Source of the DNA: Haemonchus contortus
Lineage: Eukaryota; Nematoda; Chromadorea; Rhabditida; Trichostrongylidae
Assembly (NCBI GenBank): GCA_000469685.2
Contig: LS997564.1
Location: 17,945,615 to 18,009,614, forward strand
Reading direction: 5' to 3'
Length of the DNA stretch: 64,000 nucleotides
The notes below the pieces were generated by a model, which did no database searches, had not been told where the DNA came from, and saw only the letters and a list, made by a program, of their open reading frames with translations. Shown here piece after piece: positions 24,562-37,679 of the stretch (its first letter is position 1; every line of letters begins with the position of its first letter). Position numbers and translations under genes: made by a program.

Positions 24562-27500
24562 CTAATCTTTCGAGCCTTTTTTCTTTTCCTTAGAATCGCT
24601 TTCTTTCGAACCCGTCCCTTCCGTTGATGTTGCTTTTCCTTTAGCTTCACCTTCTTTAGATGCAGCTCCTTCTTTTGATTTCGCTGGCTTCTCCTTGGCT
24701 TCACCTTCTTTGGATGCTGCTCCTTCCTTTGATTTCGCTGACTTCTCCTTGGCTTCACCTTCTTTGGATGCTGCTCCTTCCTTTGAATCAGGTGATTTTT
24801 CCTTGGATTCAAACCCTTTGAAACCAACACTTTCCTTTGACTTTTCTATACTGCCCTTTGCGCCAGGCTCTTTCGATCCTAAGGCTTTCTCAGCAGAATC
24901 CATTCCCTTTGTAATGTCCACCGGCCCTTGTACCGACGCATATTTGGATTGACCGTCTTTAGACCTGGGCTGCCTTCGTCTTCTAGTCCTTCTTTCGACG
25001 TCCGCTTTCTTTCATGAATAAAATAACTTAGTGATTCAAGTAGGATAACTGGTTTTGCAGAGCTACTTACTTCGTCCAGCTTTCTTTTCCTTACTACAAG
25101 GGCTATAGCAGATGCAAGGAGAACCAGACAGACAACAGCCACTATTATCACAGGAAGCCTGAAAACAAAAGCACTGAAAGTAGAAGGATGCTAAACAGCT
25201 TCCAACACCATTTTCTGCCCACTGCACCTTCCGGAGTTTGGGCCGCGCCATGCATTCAACTACCGTCGTTGTGTCGTTGTCTAATGGTACCTAGATAAGC
25301 ACCCAGATCATGCGACAAGCTAAAGGGGGAGGGGGGAAGGGGGTGGGGTGCACGACCACGAAACTATGTCATTGTCATACTGCAAAAGTTTCATCCTCGA
25401 TTTCACTTAAGCCCCAATTGATCCTTAAAAGTATTCACTGCTGACTCAACAGCAACTATGCTATAAATCCTGCTATTTTAAGCGGAATGAATCGCAAATT
25501 TATGATGAGCAGGGAGTGATCATAAGGTCATCCAAAAAAAAAGCAAAAAGAATATTATTTGAGGATATCATCTTTTCAATGTATGCGTTTCTTATAACAC
25601 ATCATGGGGCAGCCCTATGTAGATCGTACTCTCCTTCTCCTCCTGTCGCGAAACACCAAGTGGAATCTTTGATTTAGTATCAAAAGCTCATAGTCTAATT
25701 TTTCTGGTTAAACCCAATCATATGAGGTTACCAAAAACCACTGGACCTACCCGTCGCTTAAGAAGGATGAGCCGGTGTCGTGCGACTTGCCAACCTGAAA
25801 ACGGAATTAGAGATCGTCGCTCCCAATTAGCCAGAAAATGCTGTCATCTTTTCTATTTCACTATGGCCAATTACAGTTGTGAAAAGAAAATCCTGAAAGA
25901 CCAGAAAACTAGCAGATAGCTCTGAAAGAACAAAAGATTTGCAAAATATTCCTTTGTAAAAAATGAAGGCCACACCGGAGTACACAGCAACTGAGCTCAT
26001 GTTACCAGTGAAGATATTCACTGAGCCTATACGCCACTGTACGTTCATTTCTTATTTGTGACAATTATCCCATTTGTTCCCGGACAGTGTTGCTGGGTGT
26101 TATTGTAAGCTTGGCCAAATTGAACTAAGCGTACCAATCGTAATAGGAGAAATCGCGAAGGTCTCTAAGCTTTTGTATGGAAGTTGAGAGATGGAAGGCG
26201 CCCCTGAGCACCCGCCTATCGAACATATTGAATTCCAAGACGATTTTCGAGAACGCCGGAAGAAAACGGAAAGACTTATGCTCATTCGAGATGAACTGTT
26301 TTTTCCTTCTCTCGTTATTTCTACCAGTACAGCCTCGCCATGGGTCGTGACCAACAGAAATAGAGAAGGCTAATAGTAACATAAAACTTGAAATTCGATA
26401 AAATGTACGCAGGTCCACAGCCGCGTTTTTATAGATGTTCAGGGTCGTTGGCAACTAAATTTATTTTCGCTGATATAAATCATACACAGAAGCAGCCTCT
26501 TGACATCCCCATTAGACGAGGATGAAATGTTCGTGCAGTCTCCTCCAGAACGCTCCTCTCTAGAATTAAGGGACGGATCTACAGTGAGGCTCGGAAGCTG
26601 ATGGAACTCCTTGAAGACACTCATTTCACTTCTCAGCCAGCAGTAATACAAGCAGAAAGGGAAGCAATGAAAGGAGGAGAGATGTGTGGGTTTAGAAGTT
26701 GCTGACAGTTGACCGGCCTGAGCGCTCTGGTAACTTCGGGCATGGAGGGGCACCAGCCATGTTGGACAGTAAACTTCCCCATGCAAACTCCAACACTTCT
26801 GAAGAAAGTAGTAGTTGCAATAAGTCTCCCGTGCCACGGTTGAAAACGGTCCTGTAACACTATTATAAGGATGAGTGCCCTGTGGTTAATATTTCTTTTT
26901 GCCCTACGAGATTTTTAGTAGAACAGTTTACTCGAGTGGATAAATCCGCTATTGTCACGGGCCTGGCGTATTTGGGCGCTTGGTCGCGTAAGACACAGGT
27001 CAGGAGCTCCGAACTACTTTCAGGTCCTTGAAGTCGACGAGTTGTTCGGAACGTCGACCTAATAAAGCGGTTTCATCATAACAAACCTGTACGGCAAAAA
27101 GTGTAAAAACATTATGTGACATGCCCAGCTTTCAAGAAAACCAAACATGGAAACTCCTAATCGTTTCTTTCTCATTTCGGAACTTTTCATATCACTGGAA
27201 TTATACTAATCATGGAAGGTTTTCTGTAAAGATAAACGCACAGACATTATACAGAGTGGTGAATCGAGAAACCAAAAAAAACAACAGCATTTACATTATT
27301 GCAGATGATCCATATTTTGACTCATCGCTAGAAGTTAAATATCATCGACCGGATGATGTGAGACCAGCACGATTACTAGAGCTTTTTGCTTCACCACTAC
27401 CAACTTATGGTCGTCGATCGGAAGCCGTATAAACCCTCTCACCACCTGTTATATTATTAACGATCGCTTCGCTTAGGAAGGAATTCACGTCGACGGAGCT

Positions 27501-30500
27501 CTTCGAAGCGGACCATCTCCTCTCAGAGTCTGGAGTACTAGGGTCCACGATTTGTGAAATTCTGCGCAGAGCTCGCTTCCGTGCAGCAATGTCTGCAATC
27601 TTCTTACACTCTCTAATGGAGCACGAGCGCCGATTGCGAGTCGATGTGTATCAGAAGCTGACTGAGCTGACTTAACTATTGTTCAGAATAAAAAGTGGAT
27701 ATCATATCGAACCCATACCCTAAGTCGCATTGGCTACCAAAGGACGTGAGGCCACAACCCGCACCAAGGCAGTGCAGTCACCCGCAAGAGAACATGATTT
27801 CATCCTTATTTTGCTTCATCGAGTGTTTGTAGTTTGAGATTCTACCCGAGGGTACTGCTGCGACCGCAAGAGTACCCTGCGGACAAGTAGGAGGGATAGA
27901 TGTCTATAGTCCCATTTCACACCAATTACTAAGAAGGTTTTTGATTAGTATGGACAGTGCTTGACCACAGTGTGCGAAGATGACGACGGAGGTGCTGGAA
28001 AAACTTGGCCTCTCTCGGCTACCCTACCCCCGCATACTTATCTTACCCTAGCCCTTATGATTAACATACGTTCAGTAGCCTACACGTCTAAGAAAAATTG
28101 AACACCACACATTAAATATTGGGTTGTAACATAAGTTCGTAGAGTTTTGTGTTAGGGTTATTTTACAACGATTCGCTTTGTTTTTTGGCGAAGTGTATAT
28201 ACTCATTCGAAAGAGCTCTTTCTCCTCTATAAAATGGTTTTATTCGTTTTCTTGAGTAATCTAGTTGTACGTCTTTTTTCTGGCTCAGAATTGGAATATC
28301 CAGGAGGAGAAAATCAGCATTTTCGACATCTGCTTTTCATCGAGGTCAATAAGCAGCCGAAGCCGCTCGGGACATATGCAGTGTATACGAGGAAGGTGTC
28401 TTAGATGTGTCTCTGGGTGGCCCCAGGAGAGACACCGAAGCCGAGAGTCAAGCAAGACCTTCACTCAAAATAGATCATGATTTGCGTTTGGTGAGACTGG
28501 AAAGGCACGGTGCACTGGGAAATGCTCGCACGAAATGCTACTGTCAACAAGGAGGTCTACATTGCCCAGCTAAACCGTGTTAGTGTGGCTATTCGGCTGA
28601 AAAGACCCGATAGACAAGGTGAAGTCATCTTGCTCCACGACAACGCCAGACCCCATAATGCCCAAGTCGTCAAAACAGCACTCCAAAAGCTTGAATGAGA
28701 GGTTCTTCAGCATCCACCGTACTCTCCGGATCTTGCATCTACCGACTACCACCTTTCCGCTCTCTGTCAAACCAAATGAGGAGTGTTACCTTCGATGGCG
28801 AAGAGGTTCTTGAAAACTGGCTCAACAACTTCTTCGACACCAGACCGGCCGATTTTTGGCGAAACGGCATCAACAATTTGGTCGAGAGATTGGAGGAGGT
28901 CGCAAACAGTAACAGGAGGATGCATCATTGATTAATTTATTATTATAATTATTGTTTTTTGTTAAAATGAATCTTTGTGAAAAAACTCTACGAACTTATG
29001 TTACAACCCAATACAGGGCCCGCGTTGCGTTCCTCTTCCCCTAGAAGAATGGCCTCAGTACTCTGCAATGGTATAATAGAGAGGTGTTGCAGACCACATC
29101 CTTGTTTACTGGCCTCATATGTGTTATCATTGCAGTTCTCTTGTGTCAAATGAAACGGCTAGAATTTCCTCAAACTGTCCGGACACCTTGACAGTAGCGC
29201 AGAATCTCTAAAAATTGCAGTATAAAAGCGAAGCTCACTTCTTTTTCCATGATAGGGTAAGGTATTGTTGTCGTTTCGGTAGTCGAATCATCAATATCAG
29301 GAGCTACGGAAACTGTTGATGTAGCGACACTTTCGGATGCAGAAGTGGCCTCAGTTTCACTGGGAGTTGTTGTTGTGATGAACGGGCTGATGTCATCTAT
29401 GGAACTGAGCGTGGTTGTGGAAGCGAGTGTTTCGGAAGTGGGCGTCGCGATCATGCTAGTCGTTGCCGTTGTCGTCGTCATCGTAGCAGTAGTAGTAGTG
29501 TAAGTAGTAGTAGTAGTTGTGGTAGCTGCATCTTGAATCGTAGTGGCCCTGGAAAAATTAAACCTCTGATATCAGTTCGCTCGCGTTTGATTCGAATTTT
29601 GTTTAAAGCGGGAATTAAGGTGGATTTAAATTTTACATGAATCTTTCTAGTGCTTCTGTTGCGTTGTTCGGCAAAAGACCTAAAACTTGTTACTTTGGAG
29701 AAAAAAAATACACTCATACACGACTGTAACATATGACAAAAACAGTATATACCTGAACGCAGCCATTGCACGATTAGCTCAATACCCTTCTCTTCTTCAA
29801 AAGTCAGGTTAGTGCCTCTGTATACCTGCAATTCTTGACAATGTTATGCTCTTCCTAACTTTTATCTCTTTTGTTGCCATATAAGGGTTCAAACGGATGT
29901 CATACATATTTGGGACATCTGGCCTCATGCCTTTTGCTTGGTCTCTAACGCAATTGCGTCACGTTCATTGCTGATTTTAACATTGAATTCCATATTCAGC
30001 CAGGTAGGTCTCATTTGAAAGCGAAATCTGAGCTGTACACTTTCTCTGGAAACAGCTGGGAAATACAAACTACTACGGAAATATTTCAGTTCTTTTTGAT
30101 GTCTCTAGAGCTCTAGAGCTTCACAGAGGAAATTTGGACAGTTGCGGGTTGTCGTCAGATATTTTGTTGAACAATCTTTTGATTTTTCCCATAAGTTTAT
30201 CTAGCAACAGAACGGACACTCCGGCCCGAGCTGAGATAGAGTCATGACTGGATCTATCGCTTGAATTTTCTTAAGAAGAACGCTTGAGGACAAGCATAAA
30301 TTTTTGCTGCCGAGAGGTGCAAAATAGATAAAAAGCGATTCGATGTTGGTTTTTATAGTATCATGGTGTTGAATCTTGGCGTTATCACTTGACTACTCCA
30401 ACGAGTGTTATCAAATTTATCGCCACTTGCATATGCCTCCCGTTAACCATGCGGTTAAATTCAGGAACTGATGTCTTCTCCTCAGAACAGAAGATTGCAC

Positions 30501-30831
30501 AATTCGATGTGCAAGGGACTTGGCGTGGCAATGATCGATAACAGTGTTCTCGTAATTGCGTGCTGCCGTCCAAGTGTCGAAAAAGTGATGAAACATTCAA
30601 GCAGTAACCGTCTTTCATGGTATATAGTCGCGAAAAGATCACGTTCTAAGATCCTCTTACCGTAACGGGTTATCGCCCGGAACCACTTGGTTTTGCAGGA
30701 GCCGTACCTACTGCCTCTATCCATCCAAACCCAACGCTTGACACATTTGTGCTCAGCGTGCAAACCCCGTTTCGCCTACAGCCAATGTCCGTTTCGAAAG
30801 TGGCGACCGAGAAAATTGTTACTGTAAGCAT
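24562..30831 (-). CDS. Type I membrane protein with mucin-like stalk and KEGEAKEK-repeat tail
   Basis: Eight exons were joined: 30831-30712, 30645-30427, 29825-29753, 29679-29637, 29548-29239, 25290-25223, 25158-25071 and 25008-24562. They total 1368 nt (455 aa plus stop) with phase kept throughout, and five of the seven introns are 62-88 nt. The N-terminus (MLTVTIFSVATF) is a weak signal peptide. Residues 41-113 hold most of the ectodomain cysteines. Residues 152-255 are a Thr/Ser-rich stalk expected to be O-glycosylated. A single transmembrane helix at about 279-300 (IIVAVVCLVLLASAIALVV) is followed by RKRK, so the C-terminus is cytosolic. The tail is Lys/Ser/Glu rich with three 18-residue tandem repeats containing SKEGAASKEGEAK. 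Exon 6 uses a poor donor (GTGCA|GTGGGC), and the first exon is less certain than the rest. The 3.9-kb intron contains a mariner. No known family is recognised. Confidence 0.75.
28119..29011 (+). mobile_element. Internally deleted mariner (893 bp)
   Basis: A perfect 29-bp inverted repeat (TTGGGTTGTAACATAAGTTC…) lies at both ends, flanked by TA at 28117-28118 and 29012-29013. The plus strand encodes mariner transposase pieces: an N-terminal fragment near 28.29-28.5 kb, LLHDNARPH near 28.63 kb, a PPYSPDLASTDY segment at about 28.71-28.75 kb in another frame, and a C-terminal DTRPADFWRNGI block near 28.84 kb. The length is about 400 bp short of a full mariner, and stops and frameshifts are present. 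It sits in the long intron of the membrane-protein gene. Identical ends suggest a fairly recent insertion. Confidence 0.9.
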
Positions 30832-30847
30832 GATCCCGGTTTTGAAA

Positions 30848-33154
30848 TTAACCCTTTGACGACAACGCCGTTTTCGACGTGACGCGCACATGGGACCATG
30901 CCCCCTCCGTTTCGTGCGCGACTGGCACCCACCGGTGGGTGCCATGGTCCCATGAGAAACTCCCTTCTTTGAATTGATAATTCCAGCAATATTTCGCTTG
31001 GAATGAAAATATTTGGACCCCATTTCATTCAATTATAATTATGTGAGGCCTGAAAATGGAGTCTGGGCTTGGAAGCAATATAGGACAAAATTCTCAGAAT
31101 AATGTTTGTAGTAGAAATCCGTATCAAATTAAGGGCCCTTAAATGTCAAATTATGCTTTGCAACTGCCATGTTGAGACGACGGGACAGTCACATGACTGC
31201 GTGGGAAGGTCACATGACTGCAAATCGATCCATACAGACCGTTGAAAAGTATAACTTAAGCCTAAATCGACATAGTGACTCTAAAAGGCTGGAGAAGTCA
31301 GTAAGTGACCACTCCCGAACATCATGATGGACGACTCGCAGGGCATTATGGCTCCTCAGATGACAGTTTTGGCGAGGAAGATGAGACTCTGCTGAAGGAT
31401 GACTCCGTTCAACCTTTGGTTGTACCTGTTCAGTATGATTCATCCGAGGATGACGAGCATGAAGATGATTGTGAAGAAGATGATGAACAATCTTGGAATG
31501 AAGACGCTATTCCCTATGACCGATTCGTTTTCGCTGAAGAAAGTGGACCAGATGACTCTGCTCAGAATTGTACGAGGCCTATCGATTGCTACTAGCTCCT
31601 CCTAACAAGTGAATTGTTAGATCTCATGGTTACAGAGACGAATAGGTATGCAAAAGAGAAAATGATGGTCAGGAATAAAGACTGGACCGATACAACTGTC
31701 GAGGAAATGAAACAGTTTTTGGGCATCTGTCTCTACATGGGAATTGTCAAGCTGCCGAGCATGCGTGATTACTGGTCTACGAAGCCTATTTTCGGATGTT
31801 CTGTGGCGACTAAAATCATGGCTAGAAATCGTTTTGAAGCCCTGCTATCATGCTTACACTTCGTAGACAACGAAAATGCCGACAAGGAAAGTGGGCTCTA
31901 TGAAATTCAGCCGGTTTTGGACTTACTTAACACTTCCTTTCAACGAATGTACAAGCCAGAAAAGGAAGTTTGCATTGATGAAACAATGGTACCATTCAAA
32001 GGACGGATCGTATTCAAGCAATTCAACAAGTCTAAGAGCCACAAGTACGGGGTCAAACTGTTCCAGCTCTGTTGCAAAGGTGCATACACTTTGAAGGTGA
32101 AGGTTTATGCAGGCAAGGACTCCACAAGGACAGGAAGTGTAGCTGACGCAGTGGTTATGGAGCTCATGGAAAGTTATTTTGATCAAGGAAGAGATCTGTG
32201 CACTGATAATTGGTATACAAGTCTGTCTCCAGCAAACTCTTTGCTTGCACGAAAAACCAATCCTGTCAGAACTATCAGAAAATGCCGCAAAGGAATTCCG
32301 CTCGCTGTGAAGAACAGGCCCTTAAAAAAGGTGACATCTATTTCCAACAAAATAACCGAGGGATTCTGCTTCTGAAGTGGAGAGACAAAAGGGAATTCTA
32401 CATGATCTCAACAAGACACGACGGATCTTGCGGTGTCAACGAAAAGTCTAAAGTTGTGGATGATTACAACAAGATGAAGGGTTTTGTAGACCACAGTGAT
32501 CAAATGGCTTCTTACACTCCGTTTGTCAGAAAGACAGCCAAGTGGTACATAAGGCTCTTCTTCCATCTGCTAACCCAGACTGCTCTTGTGAACGCCTGGA
32601 TGCTCTATAATCAGAACAGTAGGATGAAGTTTAACGACTTCAAAATTGCAGTTGCTGAGATCTCAATGGACCTTGATGGAAAAAACAGCACAGGCCATGG
32701 AAAAAAACGCAAGTTAATCGAAATACCAGAAGCAGACTCCAATGGACGCCGGAAATGTAAAAGTTGTTACAGCAAAATGGTAAACGATTTCAGTCGTCAA
32801 TATGCTAGAGGACATGCTAAGAAAGTAAAAACCCAATGTAGCATTTGTCACGGCTTCTACTGTCTGCAGTGTTTTCAAGATGTACATAAATCTTGCGGAA
32901 GTACCTAGGTTTTTTGTTCAGTGGTACCCCATTGTACACATATGTTTGTATAAATAAGCTCTAATAAAACAATATCGTGGACCATGTTGAATATGAATAC
33001 TATGAAGATTGTTAATAAATATCAAAATATTAAATTAGTTTCAAATGTGTCAATAAAGGAAAAAACATGCTGGCACCCAACATTGGGTGGCATAGTCCCA
33101 TGCGCCAGTCATAGTGGCACCCGCCGGCGGGTGCCATGGTCGTCAAAGGGTTAA
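30848..33154 (+). mobile_element. piggyBac-type transposon (2.3 kb)
   Basis: The element body is 30852-33150, flanked by TTAA at 30848-30851 and 33151-33154, the hallmark target of piggyBac. Terminal inverted repeats begin CCCTTTGACGAC. Just inside each end lies a 20-bp perfect palindrome, GGCACCCACCGGTGGGTGCC near 30924 and GGCACCCGCCGGCGGGTGCC near 33117, with a further imperfect one near 33072. The plus strand carries a transposase with only two visible lesions. The left end is 17 bp upstream of the proposed start codon of the adjacent minus-strand gene. Confidence 0.93.
31305..32908 (+). pseudogene. piggyBac transposase, two lesions
   Basis: The reading frame starts at a GTG with no in-frame ATG, runs through an acidic Asp/Glu-rich N-terminus, meets one TAG at 31593-31595, then continues open in the same frame to about 32324. 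A one-base loss in an A6 run (32324-32329) shifts the remainder into another frame, which stays open to the stop at 32908. Catalytic aspartates are visible in CIDETMVPFKG, DLCTDNWYTS and VDHSDQMA, matching the DDD core of piggyBac enzymes. A C-terminal cysteine-rich zinc-binding domain follows (CKSC…CSICHGFYCLQCF…C). Domain order and total length (about 530 codons) are typical. With only two lesions, this looks like a young copy. Confidence 0.9.
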
Positions 33155-34389
33155 GAAACTGAAGTACCGAAACATGCATGTTCCTGACCCGTCAATTTGA
33201 TGGATGGATTTCATTGAGCGGTCTTACAATCAGTAGAATGCTATACTCGAAGGGAATTTTGACAAGGTCTAGCGTCTGCGCTCCACCAATCCACACTTAA
33301 TTTCGTTTACCTACACTTCATGGGCAATTCGTATACTGTGAACACTACCTCTGTCTTTTCAGGTGTCCGTTCTTCCTTCGTTAGACATTAGCACCAATTT
33401 ATCGGAACTGCACTTGCAGAACACCATGCCCTCCAAACGTCGATCGAGTTCGTTGAATTTAAAAGTTTCCTAGCAGGTTTTTCTGTCATGGCACCCCTTT
33501 TCCAGGAACTCCGCGTCAATTTTTACTGCTCTTGTTTCTTCTCAGTTTTTGGCTATTTTTTTCCGCAGCTTGGATGATGAAAATGTGCATTGACGCAACT
33601 GAGTGTACTTGTTTCCGATCAAAACAATGTCGATGGCGCCAACATATTTCCTTTCCACGCCATCCCTTCATATGTGTATGCTACTGTGCACTATTGAACA
33701 AGCTGAGCTGGGCCACATCGGGCCACTAGGTGGGCTACATTGGGCCAATAGCTGGGTCACATCCGCTAATAGAGGCATCACATGTCATAGACGAAGTGGG
33801 CAGTGTCACGGCCAGAACAATACTCATTTGGTTTCGTCGCAGTCAATATGCCGGAAAAAATGAGGTGAATTGAGGAGTGGGTCAACAAATGAAACGAAAA
33901 TCTTTTGACAGAGTGCAGCGCCTTACAGTGAGCGGTACTCGATATTTTCGATAAATTCGTAAGTCGATCAACAAAAGCCTGAGGGCCAGACCATAATAGA
34001 ACAAACAAAGTCTATGGTGCGCTATAAATGCGTGAGCTCAGCGAAAGTCTAAATGCAATGGGCAGAGTGTGCGCTATGGCCCAAAATGTTCGCGACTCAA
34101 AGGCAAAAAATATTTGCGACTCTGCCACCAGGTCAACCCAGAAGAGGATCATCTTGCCTTGGTGGGTCATCTGAGTGGTCACGTCAGCAGTTCTAGGAGG
34201 AGCCAGATGGGGTTAAGGGGAAAGAGTAGTAGGTGTCAGAAATCAAGAAGGAAAGTATCTCTTCGAACTGACCCCCCGTTAGGACATAGAAGTCTGTAGT
34301 TTTCCGTCGAAGAGAAACTTGGAAGATAGTTCACAGCAGCCGAGGAACACAAACGGAAATAAATCATATGCTCGTAGGAGGATCGTTCA
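33155..34389. other. No recognisable gene
   Basis: This lies between the piggyBac right end and a LINE remnant. It would be the promoter side of the membrane-protein gene before the piggyBac insertion. No exon or repeat was recognised. Confidence 0.3.
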
Positions 34390-35690
34390 AGAATCAAGGA
34401 CAAGAATAGAGCGAAGGATTTGGTGGTGAAAGTTGCAGTAAGTCAAAAAGAGACTCGACGCGGAAGATGCCAGAAGCTAACCCTAGATCTTCAAGAATCG
34501 ATCTAGCTGATTTAGAGCAATTGGATAAATGAAATACTATGGTATGCAAGAAAGGCACAGAAGGGGGTTCGTGGTGGATTCTAAGGATACAAGGAAACAG
34601 TTCTGGAACGATGAAGTCTAGCGAGCTGTGAGGCAGAAGAAAGCCGCTCATAATAGCTGCCAAAATGCGCGATCTCCAGAAGAACTAGCTGTCTACAGAA
34701 CCCTGAAGAGGCCAAGGCGCTGTAGCTAAAGCAACAAGGACGGAAGTGGACACTGTTTACGAGAACGTGATGATCGAAAAAACGGAACTTCGTCCACCGC
34801 GGCACGGGCCCCTCTGGATATCGGGATGGCGAAGCCCATTAAAAATAGTCTGGACGCAATCCTGAGAAAGCTTGGTGAGGTCGGATGTACATAAAAAGAA
34901 TACTTTGACAGGTTTCCAAAAGAAGAACTCCATCGCGAATACAGTTACCAGGTAGAAGCAACGGCTGGCCCCATCACGCTTTGGACAGAGATGAAGTACG
35001 TAGCGCAATCGGGAAAACGAAGGTTGGAAACGCACTTGATTCGAGTGGGGTCCTCATTGAGGCACTTCTAGAGCACGGAATAGGTGGCTCACCCAACTCC
35101 TGAACACCATGATTTCTGTGATCACTGGAGTAAGAATCCCAGGTGCCTAGAGGGACAGACCGTTGTTCTCCTGTTCAAGTATGGATACCGTTTTCAAGTA
35201 TGGTTGGGATGGAATGTTCCAACCCAACCACTGTGAGACTAGGTTGACTGCTCACACGATGGAATTGTACGAACGGCTAGTCGACTCAAGACTAAGGGAA
35301 CTCGTCCAGTGCTCAAAGGAGCAGTTCGGCTTCAGTCACGAAGGCCCACAACGGATGCTATCTCCATAATCAGACAAGTGAGGGAGAGATGTCAAGAACC
35401 GAGAACCCAGCTACCTAGCCTTTCTCGCTCTAGGAAAAGCCCTCGATCGTCTCCCACGACACGTCCTTTTTGGAACGCTCCGACAGCAAAAGCTCCTTAA
35501 CAGCTGGAAATCTCCATCAGTAATTCCGTACACTCGGGGATGTGGATATCCATAAGCCACAAATACTTCGAAGGCAAAGCTTACCTCACAAATTCTGTAA
35601 CCAGCAACAACAGGCTGATGGGCAAATATCCTAGACTGTCGAGATAGTTTCGAGGGAAACAAGACTGGACCCGAGCTCACATCTTTAGTC
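34390..35690 (+). mobile_element. RTE-type LINE remnant (plus strand)
   Basis: Translation in shifting frames gives recognisable RTE reverse transcriptase segments: a linker like FWNDEV…RQKKAA near 34.6 kb, then MELYERLVDSRLRELVQCSK at 35260-35320 followed by EQFGF and a TTDAI…IRQVRERC motif in another frame. Stops and frameshifts occur every 100-200 bp, so the element is dead. The endonuclease part and the 3' end of the ORF are not recognisable here. Confidence 0.75.
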
Positions 35691-37679
35691 TCACAGTCAG
35701 TGTCGTGGAAAGCTCAATCGAAATTTTTTACTTACAGTTAACTGTGCCTAAGGTTTTTGTCGCCCCTTGATAAGAATTTTTACTGCACAAGGAAAATAGC
35801 AGGGAGAAACTTGCCGTTACTCCTGAACGGATAGATCCATTGTGCACTACTGAGGTTATGGAAAAGGAGATGAACTGGGGTCATTCGAGCAACTGGACGC
35901 GTACAACAGGCTTTGCTTGTTCACACCACTCATACTCTACAAAAGCATCCTTTTTCAATGAGCAGTGAATGACTGAATATTGGAGGTGTACGCTCGCTGT
36001 ATTACTAGTACTCTATACATTTTAATGAGAGAGGTGAAAAGAAAAAGGTAAAAAGTATGAAGCATGGCAGTAAACAGACTTCGTAAGTTTCCGGTTTCGT
36101 GGCACAGATTATTGAGGTGTTGCAGCTACAAATAACCATTCCCTCTTCCAATTGCGATAGATCTTCAACATTGGAAAAAGTTTAAGCGAAGCTCGGATTC
36201 GGTGGGTTCACTGCTATAGGGTAACTACGTCTAGTTTCACAATTGAAAAAAGCTCAACATCTCTGCATTTTGATTCGGAATTTACATTTATATTAGCTAG
36301 GGTCACCTAGGGATTTTGCAAAGTTCGTCCTTCAAGAACCATTCTAAAAAATTAAGAAGGTTCGAAATCCGTTAGAATATATCTAGCAACTACCTCATTC
36401 CTGTCATAAATACTTAGCTGTAGAAAACCTACTTCCTGTCTGATAAATACCCCTCGAGAAAAGGGTATTGGAGGAGTTTGATGGAGTCGGTTGTTTGGGA
36501 AAAAACTCACACTGGGTAACTAATCATTGCTTAGGGATTGCGGATTACTCAATTTGCATTATTTGAACTAACAACAGGAGTTGTGACATCCGTCGAGCAT
36601 CTGATCAAATAGCAGTGGATGCACGAAAGGGGCGACGAAACAAACGATGAATGGAATAAGATTCTAGTACAAAAATCCGGTCAGTGACCTTCAAACCTTT
36701 ACAATATTTGGAATACAGAAATTTTTTTATATTCTAATTGAACTTATCTATTCATTCGGCATTTTCTGATTCAACCTGAACATGTCAAACCCATACCTTC
36801 TTCATTGCTAGGATGATAATCTTCATAATCCAATATGCTACATTTGGGAACGTACTGTATAGACTCTGGATCTTTCTATAAAGACAAAATCAAAACATGA
36901 AAAGAGATATGAGAAATGAGGAAGGGTGTTATGGCTGAGGAGGTAGGTTCAAGACTTTTTAGTATGAGGAGCAGACGTTTTATGGCCATGGTCTGAAGGA
37001 CCCGCGAGGGAACGCATCTACATAAAACTACACAAGTGGGGGTGCTTTATATCATATATATGGCAAAACAGACTTTCAATTGATCTCGGCATATTCCAAG
37101 CAAATTCGTCATAAGTCGACAGTCTTCGAGATTGTAAAAACATTGATACTCGGCTTAGTTTTGGCGGAATGCCTTCTTCGGAACCGTTGGGTCGGGACTA
37201 TGTTTGTGATTCTTAGGTTACCTTTTCAAATTACAAAAAGACCATTTTGAGTGGAGCAAAGCAGAAGCGATGAAGCTGATCTGTAATAGGATCGAGTGGA
37301 GCTCTTCTGTCGGCACCCTGAGCCCAAGTTCCTCACGGTGTTTTTATACGTGCTGGGACCCACAGGTCGGGCTCCCTGGTAATCGCCATGATTTTTGGGT
37401 TCTTTACCGCGATCCACAGTGCCGCCATAGTGTTGCTCGCTATAATGTCATATTCACGGGACAGTGTCGCAAGAGAGACCGTCACACCTTCATTTTCATG
37501 AGCTGTATCTTGTAATTACCCGAAAGAGTGCACTTTCTAGACTTTTTCACCCGACCCAAATGCTATTTTATTTTGATGCAGAGTGACCTTCTCGTTTCTC
37601 CTACATATTACTCCCCACACAGGTGGCATGTGATGAGATGAACGACACTTGAAATCATACAGTCGCCTTTTTTTCTAGA
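35691..37679. other. No recognisable gene
   Basis: Only short open frames are present and no repeat was recognised over about 2 kb. Confidence 0.3.

Noticed and set aside
27121..27432. 103-codon plus-strand open frame with a possible extracellular composition
   Set aside because: It lies in the long intron of the minus-strand membrane protein gene, with no clear acceptor or donor and no linkable neighbour.
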